Assembly (NCBI GenBank): GCA_015665275.1
Contig: JADFAL010000030.1
Location: 38,125 to 102,124 of the forward strand
Length of the DNA: 64,000 nt
Origin: Flavobacteriales bacterium
GTDB taxonomy: Bacteria; Bacteroidota; Bacteroidia; Flavobacteriales_D; Crocinitomicaceae
Direction: 5' to 3'
Shown: one piece after another, positions 8,580-19,143 of the stretch
Layout: the number at the start of each line of letters is the position of its first letter
Position numbering within the stretch: position 1 is the stretch's first letter
Notes under the pieces: generated by a model
Told to the model about the DNA's origin: nothing
Databases searched by the model: none
Seen by the model: only the letters and a program-made list of their open reading frames with translations
Made by a program: the position numbers and the translations under genes

Positions 8580-11500
8580 ATGAACCATCCGTCCAATTCG
8601 AAATCAATCAAGGGAGTTTCTTTTCCTTTCCTATTCTTTATCTTTTGTTTGTTGATCTGCATTCTCGCCTCTTGTGGAAATTCAGCCCCTGAAATCATTA
8701 AGGTAGATCCACAGTTTCGCGAGTATGTTTCGGGGTACTCTTCCGGGATGGTGGAACGCGACGAAGCCATTCGTATCGAACTTGTTGATCCGATTCCAAG
8801 TGGAATGACTAACAAACAATTGCAAAAGTATTTCAGCATCTCTCCTGAGGTTAAAGGAGAAGTAGAGCAAATGGGAGAGCGTGTGATTCGATTCATCCCC
8901 AATAAAAAATTGCCTTCTGGACAGTTCTTTACCGCCACCTTGAATTTAGAGAAGTTCACCAAAGTAAAAGAAGGTTACGAAGAATTTAAATTTCAATTCT
9001 CTACGTTCAAACAAGAACTTAGCGTTGAAGTAGACGGATTAGAGGCTTACAATCGACATGAGATTCGATATCAGAAATTGACAGGTTCCATTGAAACGCG
9101 GGATTACGTAGATGAGTATCACCTGCGTAAAACCTTGACCGTTTTACTGGATGGAAAACCAATCAAATATACCCTAGAACACGATTACGGAAACGAGTAT
9201 ACGTTCTATTCAGACAGTATCAAGCGAACGAATGAAGCGCGGATGGTTACCGTGCGGTGGAACGGAAAATCTATTCGTTCTGAAGACAAAGGCGAACGTA
9301 AAATTAAGGTGTCCGCATTGGATGATTTCTCTGTTACGGCAGTGAATGTGCATGATGATGAAGATCAGGACATCGAAGCGCGATTTGGTGATCCAATCAA
9401 GCTAGGACAAGTATTGAACGGGCTCGTGCGTTTGGAGGATGAACAAGGAAATAGCGTAAAGGGGTTAACCTACGATATTGATTTCAACATTGTACGCGTG
9501 TACTTACCAAATCGATTGACCGGGAAATATACCGTGCATTGTGACGCGGGAATTAAGAACGTTGCGGATGGCAAGATGAAGAAAGCGGTGAAGCACCAAA
9601 TTCTTCTGGAGGCAGCGAAACCGAAAGTACGTTTGATTGGATCGGGATCGATTTTGCCGAACTCACAAGGATTGATTTTCCCTATCGAGGCCATTGCATT
9701 GAAAGCGGTGGACGTGCGAATTATCAAGATTTACGAGAAAAATATCCAACATTTTCTCCAAGTAAACGATTTGGATGGTGACGATGAGTTGACCCGCTTC
9801 GGAAAGATTATCGCCGAAAAAAAGGTGCGCTTGGATTATGATAAAACAATGGATTTGAACCAATGGAACCGTCATGTACTCGACCTAGAGAAGTGGATTA
9901 AAGCGGAGCCAGGAGCAATTTATCAGGTTGCCATTCGATTCAACAAATCATACTCAACGTGCGAATGCAATGATGAGCAAGAGAAAAAAATTGAAAAAAC
10001 GGCCAGTGAAGCCTGGACGGAAAGCGATTGGCACACCTGGGGATTTGACGGCTATTCCTCTTGGGGAGGATATCGCGATCGTTCCCCTTGCGACGATTCC
10101 TATTACTATGGAGCCGCAGTGCAACGAAACATTCTAGCATCCAACATTGGGATGATGTTTAAGTTGGAGGTTGACAAGAAGTCCACGGCATTCCTTACCG
10201 ATATGATTTCAGCATCTCCCATGGGGAACACGGAAGTTGCGTACTACGATTACGTCGGGAAATTGATTGCAAAAGGGCGTACGAACTCCGAAGGAATGTT
10301 CACCAAGAAATTGAAGCGAAAACCTTTTCTGATGATTGCCAAAAGTGGACGTCAACGCGGTTATTTAAAACTGGCTGATGGTAAGGCGAACTCCATGAGT
10401 AAATTCGATGTTTCCGGTGAGAATGCCCAGGAGGGAATCAAAGGGTATTTGTACACGGAACGCGGTGTTTGGCGCCCGGGAGATTCCATCTATGTGAACT
10501 TCATGTTGCAGGACAAAAAGAACAAATTGCCCGACAATCACCCAGTGAATTTTGAACTAAAAGATCCTTCTGGAAATACCTTGTATGACATCAGTCGAAA
10601 TACGCATGTGAACGGAATTTATACGTTCAGAGTCGCTACGAGAGCTGATGGAAAAACCGGAAATTATGAGGCGGAGGTTGTTGTCGGAAATTATCGTTAC
10701 TCAAAGTTATTGAAGGTAGAAACGATTAAACCGAATCGCTTGAAAATTTACTTAGATGCCGATGTTGCAAACACTAAAGATTCCTGTGAAATTAAGGCGG
10801 AATGGTTACACGGAGCAAAGGCTAATGGATTGCGGGCAAATGTGGAATTACAACTGCGTCCTATGCGCACGTCTTTCAAGAAATTTAAAGGGTATCATTT
10901 TGATTCACCTATTCGAAATGGGGGCTATCAAGAGTTCACCGTCTTTGATGGAGATTTAGATAAGAACGGAATTGCGGCATTTACAAATTCTGTAGCTGAG
11001 ATCTCCGAATCACCAGGAATGCTACTCGCCAATTATGTAACGAAAGTTTACGAAAAAGGAGGAGATTACAGCATCGATAGGAAGACATCTACGTACTCGC
11101 CATATGATGCGTATATCGGTTTCAAAGCACCGAAAGGATCGGTTTATGATCGAACCTTAGAAACGGCCAAAAACCACATTTTCAAATTCGTTTCAGTGGA
11201 TTCCAAAGGGAAACTACAAGGGAAACGTAAAATTCATCTGCGCATCTACAAAATGGATAAGAACTGGTGGTATTCTGGCGATCGCAACGTGACAGCCTAT
11301 AATTATCAAGAGTCGGCAGTATTATTTCGAGATACAATGCTTTACACCTACAAAGGCAAGAAGGATTTCACGTTCAGTGTGCCGAAATACGAATACGGAA
11401 ACTATCTCATGGTAGCTACGGACGAAGAAAGTGGACACGAGACAGGTCAGATTGTGCGATTTGATTGGTCGTACTGGAGTCGTGCGAATAGAAGTGATGC

Positions 11501-14099
11501 TTCGAAAGCGACGATGTTGACCTTTTCCACAGACAAAAAAACATACACGAAAGGGGAAACGGTTCGCTTGAGCATTCCTTCCCCATCGAATGGACGGGCT
11601 TTGGTATCAGTAGAAACCAGCGATAAGATTGTTAAGAAATTCTGGATCGAAACAAAGGAGGGAGAAACGGTGCATGAATTCGTGACTACGGCGGATATGG
11701 CTCCGAATGCCTTCTTGCACGTGACCATGATCCAACCACACAACAGTACTAAGAATGATTTACCCATTCGCATGTATGGTGTGATGCCAATCATGGTGGA
11801 TGATCCATTTACGCACTTACACCCATCGATTGCGATGAAGGATGAAATTCGCCCGGAATCAACAGCGAGTATTAAGGTAAGTGAAGAAAACGGTCGAAAG
11901 ATGTCGTATACATTGGCCATTGTAGATGATGGCTTGTTGGATTTGACGCATTTCCAAACACCCCAACCCTGGAATACGTTCTATGCAAAAGAGGCTTTGG
12001 GGATCCAGACATGGGATATGTACGATGATGTTCTGGGTGCGTATTCAGGCAGTCTTGATCATTTACTTAGCGTTGGTGGAGGAGCAGGAGCCATTGTCGG
12101 GAATGGTCCGAAAGCAAATCGATTCCCGCCGATGGTACGTTTCCTAGGGCCATTTGAAATTCCTGCAGGAGGATCAAAGACACACAAAGTGGATTTTCCA
12201 TCATACATTGGATCGGTACGTGTAATGGTGGTAGCACGAGACGAAGAGTCGTATGGAAATGCCCACAAGACGGTGAAAGTGAAGAAGCCATTGATGGTAT
12301 TGGCAACGATGCCAAGAGTTCTTGGTCCAGGAGAAACGTTTTCACTTCCGGTGGATGTATTCGCGATGGAAAAGCACATTAAGAATGTCAAAGTGACGAT
12401 AGAAAGTAATGACATTTTTGTGAATGAGGACGCCACATCGAAATCGATTGAGTTTACGCAGGAAGGGGATGAAATAGTGAATTTCAAACTAAGAACGAAG
12501 GAGAAAATTGGAATTGGAAAAGTGAAGATCAAAGCCGTTTGTGGAAATGAAGTGGCAACGCAGGAGATTGAAATTGACATCCGACCATCCAATCCATATA
12601 CGTTTGATACGGAAGAATTTCAACTAGCGGGTGGTGCAAGCGCCAATGCTGAGGTGGTATTTGACGGATTGGAAGGAAGTCAGGAGGCGACCGTTTCTGT
12701 TTCTACGGTTCCACAAATGAATCTAGAGAAACGTTTGAAATATTTGGTGCATTATCCGCATGGATGTGTGGAGCAGACTACCAGTTCTGTATTCCCGCAA
12801 TTGTATTTAACTGTTCTGGAAGAACTTACAACAAAGCAAAAGGAAGAGATCACGTACAATATAAAAGCCGGAATTGAACGATTGCAATTGTTCCAGACCT
12901 ACGAAGGTGGATTTGCCTACTGGCCGGGAGGATCGACTTCGAGCGAATGGGGAACAAGCTACGCGGGTCATTTCTTGCTGGAAGCCGAGCACTTGGGATA
13001 CAAACTACCACCCGGGCTGAAGGATCGTTGGATTGAATACCAGAAAGATCGCGCTGCGGAATGGAACAGTTTCAGCTCTGGAAAAGGCGCTCAATTGACC
13101 CAAGCATACCGATTGTACCTGCTCGCTTTGGCTGGAAGTCCCGATGTTGGATCGATGAACCGATTGAAAGAATCGGGGAACTTGAGCACCACTGCATCTT
13201 GGAGATTGGCGACAGCTTATGGTAAAATTGGACAGTTGGAAACGGCTCGGGAGATGACAAAAAACTTAAAGACGCAAGTTTCAGCCTTCACAGAACTAAC
13301 AGGGACATTTGGGTCTGAGGTTCGTGATAGAGCCATCATTTTAGAAGCACAAACTGCATTGAAACAGAACGATGGTGCTATGGCATCTATGAAGAATTTG
13401 GCGCAGAAAATGCGATCGAAAGAATGGATGAGCACTCAGGAAACTGCGTATTCGTTGATTGCAATTGGAAGGTTCGCGAAAGCGAGTTCGAATACTGCAA
13501 AATCTACCTTCTCACTTACCGTTGATGGGAAGGCACAAACTTCCAGCATCGGCAAAAAACTCGTCAACTTTAGTATTTCAGAGAAAAATGGGAAGCGATC
13601 TCTGAAGTTGAAAAATACGGGAAGTACCTCTTTGTTCGTTACTGTAACTACAAGAAAGATTCCGAAGGTAGGGAAGGAGAAGGACAAGAATTCAAAATTA
13701 AAGGCCACCATTTCATATCAAGATATGGATGGGAAATCACTTGATCCGACGAAAATCAAACAGGGTACTGAATTCTATGCTGTGGTAAAATTGCACAATA
13801 TCACCAGTATGAATTACAACGAAATGGCTTTGAATCAGATTTTCCCAAGCGGATGGGAAGTGTACAACTCACGCATGTTTGGTGGGCAATCCTCGGGTAC
13901 GAATATTGATTATCAAGATATACGAGACGACCGCGTTTTGACCTACTATTCCTTGAATGCTTACGCGAGAACGAGTATTAAAGTCCGATTGCATGCCACG
14001 TACAAAGGGAAATTCTATTTACCCGGTGTGTACACGGAAGCGATGTATGATCATACGATTCATGCGCAGCGTAAAGGTCAATGGGTTGAAGTTATTTGA
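8580..14099 (+). CDS. bacterial alpha-2-macroglobulin family lipoprotein (thioester type)
   Basis: Very large (1839 residues) periplasmic protease trap. The signal FIFCLLICILASC carries a lipobox (LASC), so it is lipid-anchored. The chain has successive macroglobulin-like beta domains, an Asp/Trp/Tyr-rich insert near 465-520, a bait-region/MG stretch (GYLYTERGVWRPGDSIYVNF is the typical MG2 start), an A2M domain around 1180-1260, and a TED alpha-helical domain containing YPHGCVEQTTSS. The thioester CxEQ is intact with Cys at residue 1396. Such proteins entrap proteases that breach the outer membrane and are typically paired with penicillin-binding protein 1C, encoded here at 22.3 kb. No near upstream gene shares an operon with it. 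Confidence 0.93.
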   Translation: MNHPSNSKSIKGVSFPFLFFIFCLLICILASCGNSAPEIIKVDPQFREYVSGYSSGMVERDEAIRIELVDPIPSGMTNKQLQKYFSISPEVKGEVEQMGERVIRFIPNKKLPSGQFFTATLNLEKFTKVKEGYEEFKFQFSTFKQELSVEVDGLEAYNRHEIRYQKLTGSIETRDYVDEYHLRKTLTVLLDGKPIKYTLEHDYGNEYTFYSDSIKRTNEARMVTVRWNGKSIRSEDKGERKIKVSALDDFSVTAVNVHDDEDQDIEARFGDPIKLGQVLNGLVRLEDEQGNSVKGLTYDIDFNIVRVYLPNRLTGKYTVHCDAGIKNVADGKMKKAVKHQILLEAAKPKVRLIGSGSILPNSQGLIFPIEAIALKAVDVRIIKIYEKNIQHFLQVNDLDGDDELTRFGKIIAEKKVRLDYDKTMDLNQWNRHVLDLEKWIKAEPGAIYQVAIRFNKSYSTCECNDEQEKKIEKTASEAWTESDWHTWGFDGYSSWGGYRDRSPCDDSYYYGAAVQRNILASNIGMMFKLEVDKKSTAFLTDMISASPMGNTEVAYYDYVGKLIAKGRTNSEGMFTKKLKRKPFLMIAKSGRQRGYLKLADGKANSMSKFDVSGENAQEGIKGYLYTERGVWRPGDSIYVNFMLQDKKNKLPDNHPVNFELKDPSGNTLYDISRNTHVNGIYTFRVATRADGKTGNYEAEVVVGNYRYSKLLKVETIKPNRLKIYLDADVANTKDSCEIKAEWLHGAKANGLRANVELQLRPMRTSFKKFKGYHFDSPIRNGGYQEFTVFDGDLDKNGIAAFTNSVAEISESPGMLLANYVTKVYEKGGDYSIDRKTSTYSPYDAYIGFKAPKGSVYDRTLETAKNHIFKFVSVDSKGKLQGKRKIHLRIYKMDKNWWYSGDRNVTAYNYQESAVLFRDTMLYTYKGKKDFTFSVPKYEYGNYLMVATDEESGHETGQIVRFDWSYWSRANRSDASKATMLTFSTDKKTYTKGETVRLSIPSPSNGRALVSVETSDKIVKKFWIETKEGETVHEFVTTADMAPNAFLHVTMIQPHNSTKNDLPIRMYGVMPIMVDDPFTHLHPSIAMKDEIRPESTASIKVSEENGRKMSYTLAIVDDGLLDLTHFQTPQPWNTFYAKEALGIQTWDMYDDVLGAYSGSLDHLLSVGGGAGAIVGNGPKANRFPPMVRFLGPFEIPAGGSKTHKVDFPSYIGSVRVMVVARDEESYGNAHKTVKVKKPLMVLATMPRVLGPGETFSLPVDVFAMEKHIKNVKVTIESNDIFVNEDATSKSIEFTQEGDEIVNFKLRTKEKIGIGKVKIKAVCGNEVATQEIEIDIRPSNPYTFDTEEFQLAGGASANAEVVFDGLEGSQEATVSVSTVPQMNLEKRLKYLVHYPHGCVEQTTSSVFPQLYLTVLEELTTKQKEEITYNIKAGIERLQLFQTYEGGFAYWPGGSTSSEWGTSYAGHFLLEAEHLGYKLPPGLKDRWIEYQKDRAAEWNSFSSGKGAQLTQAYRLYLLALAGSPDVGSMNRLKESGNLSTTASWRLATAYGKIGQLETAREMTKNLKTQVSAFTELTGTFGSEVRDRAIILEAQTALKQNDGAMASMKNLAQKMRSKEWMSTQETAYSLIAIGRFAKASSNTAKSTFSLTVDGKAQTSSIGKKLVNFSISEKNGKRSLKLKNTGSTSLFVTVTTRKIPKVGKEKDKNSKLKATISYQDMDGKSLDPTKIKQGTEFYAVVKLHNITSMNYNEMALNQIFPSGWEVYNSRMFGGQSSGTNIDYQDIRDDRVLTYYSLNAYARTSIKVRLHATYKGKFYLPGVYTEAMYDHTIHAQRKGQWVEVI

Positions 14100-14248
14100 T
14101 TAGCCACTTAGATGAAGTCCTGGCGCATCAAAGGTAAAAGTGACAGTCTGTTGTGCTGATAGACGTCCTTGGTAGAGACAGTTTCGGGCGATTGTTTCTG
14201 CATAAGATTTTTAGGTTGACTGGAGGGTGCGCCCAGGCGCTATTGGGA

Positions 14249-14340
14249 GTTAGGAGTTATGAATTACTGAGTTATGGTCTTCGAGCTGCGACGTACTGAG
14301 CTTGCCGAAGTGTCGAGAAGCCGAAGCATCGAGATATGAG
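14249..14340. repeat. intergenic repeat, copy 1 (GGAGTTAT.../GGTCTTCGAGCT)
   Basis: After the macroglobulin stop there is GTTAGGAGTTATGAATTA, then GAGTTATGGTCTTCGAGCT and degenerate GAGCTTGCCGAAGTGTCGAGAAG. The same two modules occur downstream of pbpC near 24626-24715. Copy 1 is less symmetric than copy 2. Looks like a dispersed REP-type intergenic element. The preceding 150 bp (14100-14248) show no gene. Confidence 0.55.
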
Positions 14341-15200
14341 TTAAAATATTTAACAGTAGAACGAGCGAAAAATAAAATCTTGATATTGTTTTTGGTGGTC
14401 GGAGGTATCATGTCGTCTTGTATTCGAAGAAATGATTCGAGTATAGGTAAAGGTATTCGGACCTCACAATTGGAAATGCAACATATCGTGCGGTTGGATT
14501 CAGCGGAAGTGATCCTTCTTCAAGATACACGTTCAAATCGAGCGGTATTGGATTCATTTCTTGTGGATTATGCCGTCGTGAGGAGAACAGATTCACTTTT
14601 GTCTAGAGAATGCGACTGGTACTGTTTGAAATCGTTGGTAGAGTACAATTCAGCTGTCAATTGCAGATTTATATTGATCTTCCAAGTACGCCTTCGTTTC
14701 GCCTGAATGCTATCATGAAAAGAGGTCTGTCCAAATACAAGGATGATTTTCTTGGAAGGCTGCGTGATTTGGATGAAGACGTAGATCCCTTCATAGTTAA
14801 AGGGATGTATAGTGATTTCAGAGCGCAGTTAATTTCTGCCTATGAAGATTCCGTGCATATTAGTTTCTGTTTTGCAATCGACGATTATTTAGCTGGCGCC
14901 CCTCATGGTAATCATTATTATCAATCATTCAATTTTGATAAAAGGACAGGGAGAGAAGTCACATTTGCTGATTTGTTTTCCGTTGAAACACCAGAGGATT
15001 CGAGTTTGATTTGCGAATTAATCAAAGCTTCCGTAGACGAGGTTGGACTTGATCCTTTCGATGTTTATGAATATGATTTCAATTTAAATAAAGGATACGT
15101 CGTCTTTAATTTCGATGCATACGAAATAGCCTCTTATGGCTTTGGTTCAACCGAAAAGCATTGTTCGCGCGTTTCGGAAATGATCGACAATAACATTTAG
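14302..15200 (+). pseudogene. DUF3298/RsiV-like lipoprotein gene, frameshifted
   Basis: The N-terminal part is in frame 1 and the C-terminal part in frame 3. Frame 1 gives a hydrophobic stretch ILILFLVVGGIMSSC (lipobox-like) and a body ending near VEYNSAVN. Around 14655-14665 homology passes to frame 3 with QIYIDLPSTPSFRLNAIMKR and on to GNHYYQSFNFDKRTGREVTFADLF, the recognisable DUF3298 core. A one-base deletion or two-base insertion would explain this. There is also no ATG before the lipobox: the frame runs back into the intergenic repeat, and only TTG codons (for example 14380) are available, leaving too short a signal. Hence the gene seems doubly damaged. Family members are envelope lipoproteins of unclear function, some related to anti-sigma RsiV. 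Confidence 0.75.
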
Positions 15201-15232
15201 CGCGCTCAATTCTTGTTGAGTATAGTTCAAAA

Positions 15233-15265
15233 AAAATCCCCGTTGAATTACTCAACGGGGATTTT
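15233..15265. terminator. bidirectional terminator between convergent genes
   Basis: Perfect 14-bp stem AAAATCCCCGTTGA / TCAACGGGGATTTT with a 5-base loop, flanked by A-run on one side and T-rich sequence on the other. It lies between the plus-strand DUF3298 remnant and the minus-strand T9SS protein, so it can serve both. Confidence 0.92.
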
Positions 15266-15284
15266 AATATGGTGAAGTGATCTT

Positions 15285-18260
15285 TTACTTGATAACCACT
15301 TTTCTTACTGTTTTGTGTTCTCCCGCAGAAATCTTCAAGAAGTACATTCCTTCCGGTTGATTGCTCAACTGAACATGCTGAGTGTACGCTCCTTCCACTG
15401 TTCCAGCTTCAGATGACCAAACAATGGCACCGCGAACGTCTGTCAATTCAAATGATAGATCCAATCCTTCGCTCAAGTTCATATCGATAGTGAATGAACC
15501 GTTGTTTGGGTTAGGATAAACGTCCAACGAAGTGAACATTGGTAATTCATCAACACTTACCAAGTTTGCGTTCATGTTTTGAGTTGACACATCTGTACCA
15601 CAATCTCCGGTTACGGTCAGTGTAATTACGTAATCACCAGTATCTGCATAAACGTGCGTTGGATTCGGATCCGTTGAAGTGTTTCCATCTCCAAAATCCC
15701 ATAAGTAACTTGTGGCATCCGTGGATGTATTTGTCAACTGAGCAGTCAAGAATGACGTAAATAAATCGAAACTTGCCACTGCCTCCGGAAGGTGTGCAAC
15801 ATACGTTGTAGGATTTGCCTGACCACATGATGTCGTAATTAGTACCGATAACGTCCCTTCGTTAAATGCAGTTACGGTTGGAGTTGTATTTCCTGTGTTC
15901 CATAAGTAAGTAGCATCGTTCGTTGGCTGCCATCCGCCTAAAACAAGCGAATCACCATTACAGTACCACAACGTGTCATCTTCGAACGCCAAGTTGTCCA
16001 AGCCAAGGAATTCATCTGCCCCAATGTCTGGTGTAACAGTGTCACGCGTTTGACCGTCGAAGTCAGTTGTCAACCAAGAGAATGGCATTGCACCAGCGTC
16101 TATAAATTGTCCTTGACACATATGCAAATCTTCCATTGAGTTGAAGATTGGGTCCAAAGTATCTGATGCAGTATCAAATCCGGTAGTGGTTTGCCAAGTA
16201 TCAATATCATTGATGTTCGCTGTGAAGTAGAACGGAATTCCGTTCGGTGCATAGAAATTGTTGTTTTCCGATTCAGACAATCCATTATTAACATACATCG
16301 CATATCCTGGCCCCATATTGCTTAAGATGTTGTTGTATATTTTATTGTTCGTTCCTCCTGTGATGTAGAATGCACGAGATGAGACTCCATTCGACTGCAG
16401 GTTCACACTGTTGTTGGTGATCAATTGGTTCGTACTTCCCGTGAAATAGATTCCGTAAGAAGTACTAGTACTGTTGGTGTCTCCAACATGAATCATGTTG
16501 TTGTAGTATTGAGCTGGATTTAAAGCCTGTGCGTCACAGTTGGAAGCATAGATTCCGTATCCGTATCTCATTCCGCGAACGTCATTTCCACTTATTTGTG
16601 AAGCTCCATCACAGTATACCATGTAAAGACGGTAGATAGATCCTGTGTAGAATGTACCGGGAGTGAAGATGTTATTAGAAACTTCAATGTCTTCCTGGTA
16701 ATATAAGTGCGGTCCACGGTAGTAGAAATCTTGGAATGTGTTGTTACGTAACGCCGTTCCTTTTTCCAATGTCGTTGTTCCGTCACCGTACCAATACATT
16801 GAGTAAGAACCATTTTCGAATAAGTTTCCATCAAATACGTTCATACTATCGATAGATCCCCCTGCTCCAGAATAGAACAGCGCAAAATTTGTAGAGGTTG
16901 TAGTAACGGGATTGGCAGTTCTAAAGACATTCCCATTCCAATGGTTGAATGAGGAGCCACCGGTTACTTCAAACACACGACCGAAAGAGGTGCCTGAATT
17001 TTGGAATGTAATGTCGTTGAAATGGAAGAAATCAGCTCCATCCATTTGTACTATATAGTTGTCATTTGTACTCGTTGAGGTGAAATCCAAAATTACTAAG
17101 GATGGATCGGCATTTTCACTTTGGATAGTCACTGTATTCGTTGCATTCATTCCAATTACTTCCGAAATGACAACTTGCTCTGTGTACGTTCCATCCTGAA
17201 CATTCATCAAGACTGGTCCACAAACACCAAATGTGCTCAAGGCAGTTACTGCTTCATTAAATGTTAGAAAATCTCCTGTTGCACCGATAACGTAAGTACC
17301 GTTTAGTCCTGTAGTTGTGGTAATAGTAGTGGAATCGTTTCCATTTCCGGAAAGTGGCTCTATTACTCCGTTTGGTAAACCAGTATAAGCAGAAAGTACG
17401 TCACCGTCTGTGTACGCAACATTTCCAAGGTAAACACTGTCCGTTGCTCCAGGAGCAAGACTACCAGTCCAAACAAAAGTCGTTTGAGGTGCGGTATTCC
17501 ATTCCCAATCAATGTTCACGGAAGTCAATGTATCCGTACCGTAGTTCGTCAATAGTACTTCAACAGAATCATTGAAGTTACATGTAGGAAGGGAAGGATT
17601 CAAAAATGCTGAAACACCAGCGTCTTCTGCTAGTAAGTCAAAAATATTCACATCGTCTATAGCAATGTCACTGTAGAAATTCGTTCCTGAAATGAAGCGC
17701 AAACGCACGATTACCGTGTCACCAACCCATGCGGCAAGGCTAATAGGTGGTGATTGTTGCCATTCGTTAAGGTTGTCCGTCCATGCCGGAACAATATCGT
17801 TTGTCCATGACGCACCGAAGTCATTACTTGCATCGATATGAAGTACCCCCATGGTAGAACCGTACATGTGGTACCAGAACTGAAATTGAACGTCGTTTGT
17901 TCCAACTAAGTTGATTTGCGGAGACCACAAGTTTGCTGTTCTGTTTGGATACCCTGTTCCGCTGCAGGAAGTTTCTACATAAAGGTATTTTCCAGCACTG
18001 TTGCCAAGGGTATGATCTACTAATGGTCCAGTTGTCGATGAAGATGTTCCTCCAACATCGGTTAACCAATCAAGATCGTCTCCGAGGTCATTGGTCCAGT
18101 TTTGGGAAAGGATACAAGATGCTCCACATCCAGTACCACAGTTTGTAAAGCTTTCGAAGTCTTGTTCGTAAGGGAATGCATTGATTACTTGCGCATCGGT
18201 TCCACTTGCAAAGAAAATTACCGAAAGACTAAACACTAAATAGTGTAATCGATTTTTCAT
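15285..18260 (-). CDS. secreted T9SS protein with parallel beta-helix and PKD domain
   Basis: 991 residues. Signal peptide (LVFSLSVIFFASGTDAQ), then a MAM/jelly-roll-like region at about 30-210 (FPYEQDFESFTNCGTGCG, LHIDASNDFGASW, IAIDDVNIFD), a CARDB-like segment, a right-handed beta-helix at about 330-740 with Asn-rich turns, a PKD domain around 820-880 (YLWDFGDGNTSTDPNPTHVY), and a type A T9SS C-terminal sorting domain (LDVYPNPNNGSFTIDMN ... EGMYFLKISAGEHKTVRKVV). Expected to be exported by Sec, then across the outer membrane by T9SS, and surface-attached or released. The beta-helix suggests polysaccharide binding or cleavage, but no catalytic residues can be assigned. Monocistronic, with its own -7 box and terminator. 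Confidence 0.92.
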   Translation of the reverse strand: MKNRLHYLVFSLSVIFFASGTDAQVINAFPYEQDFESFTNCGTGCGASCILSQNWTNDLGDDLDWLTDVGGTSSSTTGPLVDHTLGNSAGKYLYVETSCSGTGYPNRTANLWSPQINLVGTNDVQFQFWYHMYGSTMGVLHIDASNDFGASWTNDIVPAWTDNLNEWQQSPPISLAAWVGDTVIVRLRFISGTNFYSDIAIDDVNIFDLLAEDAGVSAFLNPSLPTCNFNDSVEVLLTNYGTDTLTSVNIDWEWNTAPQTTFVWTGSLAPGATDSVYLGNVAYTDGDVLSAYTGLPNGVIEPLSGNGNDSTTITTTTGLNGTYVIGATGDFLTFNEAVTALSTFGVCGPVLMNVQDGTYTEQVVISEVIGMNATNTVTIQSENADPSLVILDFTSTSTNDNYIVQMDGADFFHFNDITFQNSGTSFGRVFEVTGGSSFNHWNGNVFRTANPVTTTSTNFALFYSGAGGSIDSMNVFDGNLFENGSYSMYWYGDGTTTLEKGTALRNNTFQDFYYRGPHLYYQEDIEVSNNIFTPGTFYTGSIYRLYMVYCDGASQISGNDVRGMRYGYGIYASNCDAQALNPAQYYNNMIHVGDTNSTSTSYGIYFTGSTNQLITNNSVNLQSNGVSSRAFYITGGTNNKIYNNILSNMGPGYAMYVNNGLSESENNNFYAPNGIPFYFTANINDIDTWQTTTGFDTASDTLDPIFNSMEDLHMCQGQFIDAGAMPFSWLTTDFDGQTRDTVTPDIGADEFLGLDNLAFEDDTLWYCNGDSLVLGGWQPTNDATYLWNTGNTTPTVTAFNEGTLSVLITTSCGQANPTTYVAHLPEAVASFDLFTSFLTAQLTNTSTDATSYLWDFGDGNTSTDPNPTHVYADTGDYVITLTVTGDCGTDVSTQNMNANLVSVDELPMFTSLDVYPNPNNGSFTIDMNLSEGLDLSFELTDVRGAIVWSSEAGTVEGAYTQHVQLSNQPEGMYFLKISAGEHKTVRKVVIK

Positions 18261-18312
18261 AGGTTGAGATTTGATAGCAATAGTAAATACGGCGAAGTAG
18301 TTTACGACGTGG

Positions 18313-18320
18313 CAAATTTA
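18313..18320 (-). promoter_or_regulatory. candidate -7 element of the beta-helix T9SS gene
   Basis: On the minus strand TAAATTTG matches TAnnTTTG and lies 52 bp upstream of the start codon. A TTG (plus-strand CAA at 18334-18336) is only 13 bp further upstream, closer than the usual 17-23 bp. Confidence 0.45.
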
Positions 18321-18395
18321 CGGATTATTATATCAATTATAAAAATCATTCGATGTGATTTGAACCGAAAGCCTAGTTACTTTTTCCGTCAGCTT

Positions 18396-19142
18396 TTACA
18401 ATGCATCCAACATTTTCATAACATCCGGTCGTTTTCTAACTGATACCGGAATCAAACTCCCGTCTTTCATATTGAGGTGTCCGCCTTGGGATTTCACGTA
18501 TTCTTTAATTTGGCGCGTATTGACTAAGTGGGATTGATGCACCCGGAAAAAACCTTGATCCGACAATAAATCTTCGAATTCCTTCAGCGTGCGCGTCACT
18601 ACGATTTGATCTCCGTTTTTGAAGAAGAAAGTGGTATAATTCACACTGCTTTCGCAACGTACGATGGTATCGATTTCAACCACTTGGATTTTATCTTGAG
18701 AATGCAACGCGAGTCGCTCGTTCGGCTTTTGATGATTCTTTAATCTATCGTTTAGCAATTCGTACTTCGCCGATTCGTCAATGTGTGTTTCTCTGAATTT
18801 CTTCATCGCCTCTGTTAACTCATCTGGGTCGATGGGCTTCATAAGGTAGTCTATTGCAGCGTAGCGGAAAGCTTTTATTGCGTGTGCGTCAGAGGCAGTA
18901 ATGAAAATGATTTTGAAATCAATCTGAGGCAACAGATCCAGTAAATCGAAGCCGCTTCCGTCTTGCATCTGGATATCCAGAAACAGAATATCGGGTTTGA
19001 TGTTTTTTAAAAGCTTTGCACCTTCCACAACACCAGTGGCCTCTCCGATAACCTCGAAGTCTTTTGCATAGACACCCAAATCTTGCTTTAGTGTTGTTCT
19101 TGCTTGTTCAATATCATCAATAATTATTGCCTTGTAACTCAT
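18396..19142 (-). CDS. LytTR-family response regulator
   Basis: 248 residues. REC domain 1-120 with acidic pocket DD at 10-11, phospho-acceptor Asp in DILFLDIQM, Thr in IFITASDAHA and Lys in YLMKPID. The LytTR DNA-binding domain occupies about 145-248 (LALHSQDKIQVVEID, VRCESSVNYTTFFF, FFRVHQSHLVNTRQIKEYV). It is encoded one base after the stop of the sensor kinase, so the two form a cognate pair. Targets are unknown; the neighbouring pbpC and macroglobulin genes are candidates by position only. Confidence 0.95.
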   Translation of the reverse strand: MSYKAIIIDDIEQARTTLKQDLGVYAKDFEVIGEATGVVEGAKLLKNIKPDILFLDIQMQDGSGFDLLDLLPQIDFKIIFITASDAHAIKAFRYAAIDYLMKPIDPDELTEAMKKFRETHIDESAKYELLNDRLKNHQKPNERLALHSQDKIQVVEIDTIVRCESSVNYTTFFFKNGDQIVVTRTLKEFEDLLSDQGFFRVHQSHLVNTRQIKEYVKSQGGHLNMKDGSLIPVSVRKRPDVMKMLDAL

Positions 19143-19143
19143 A

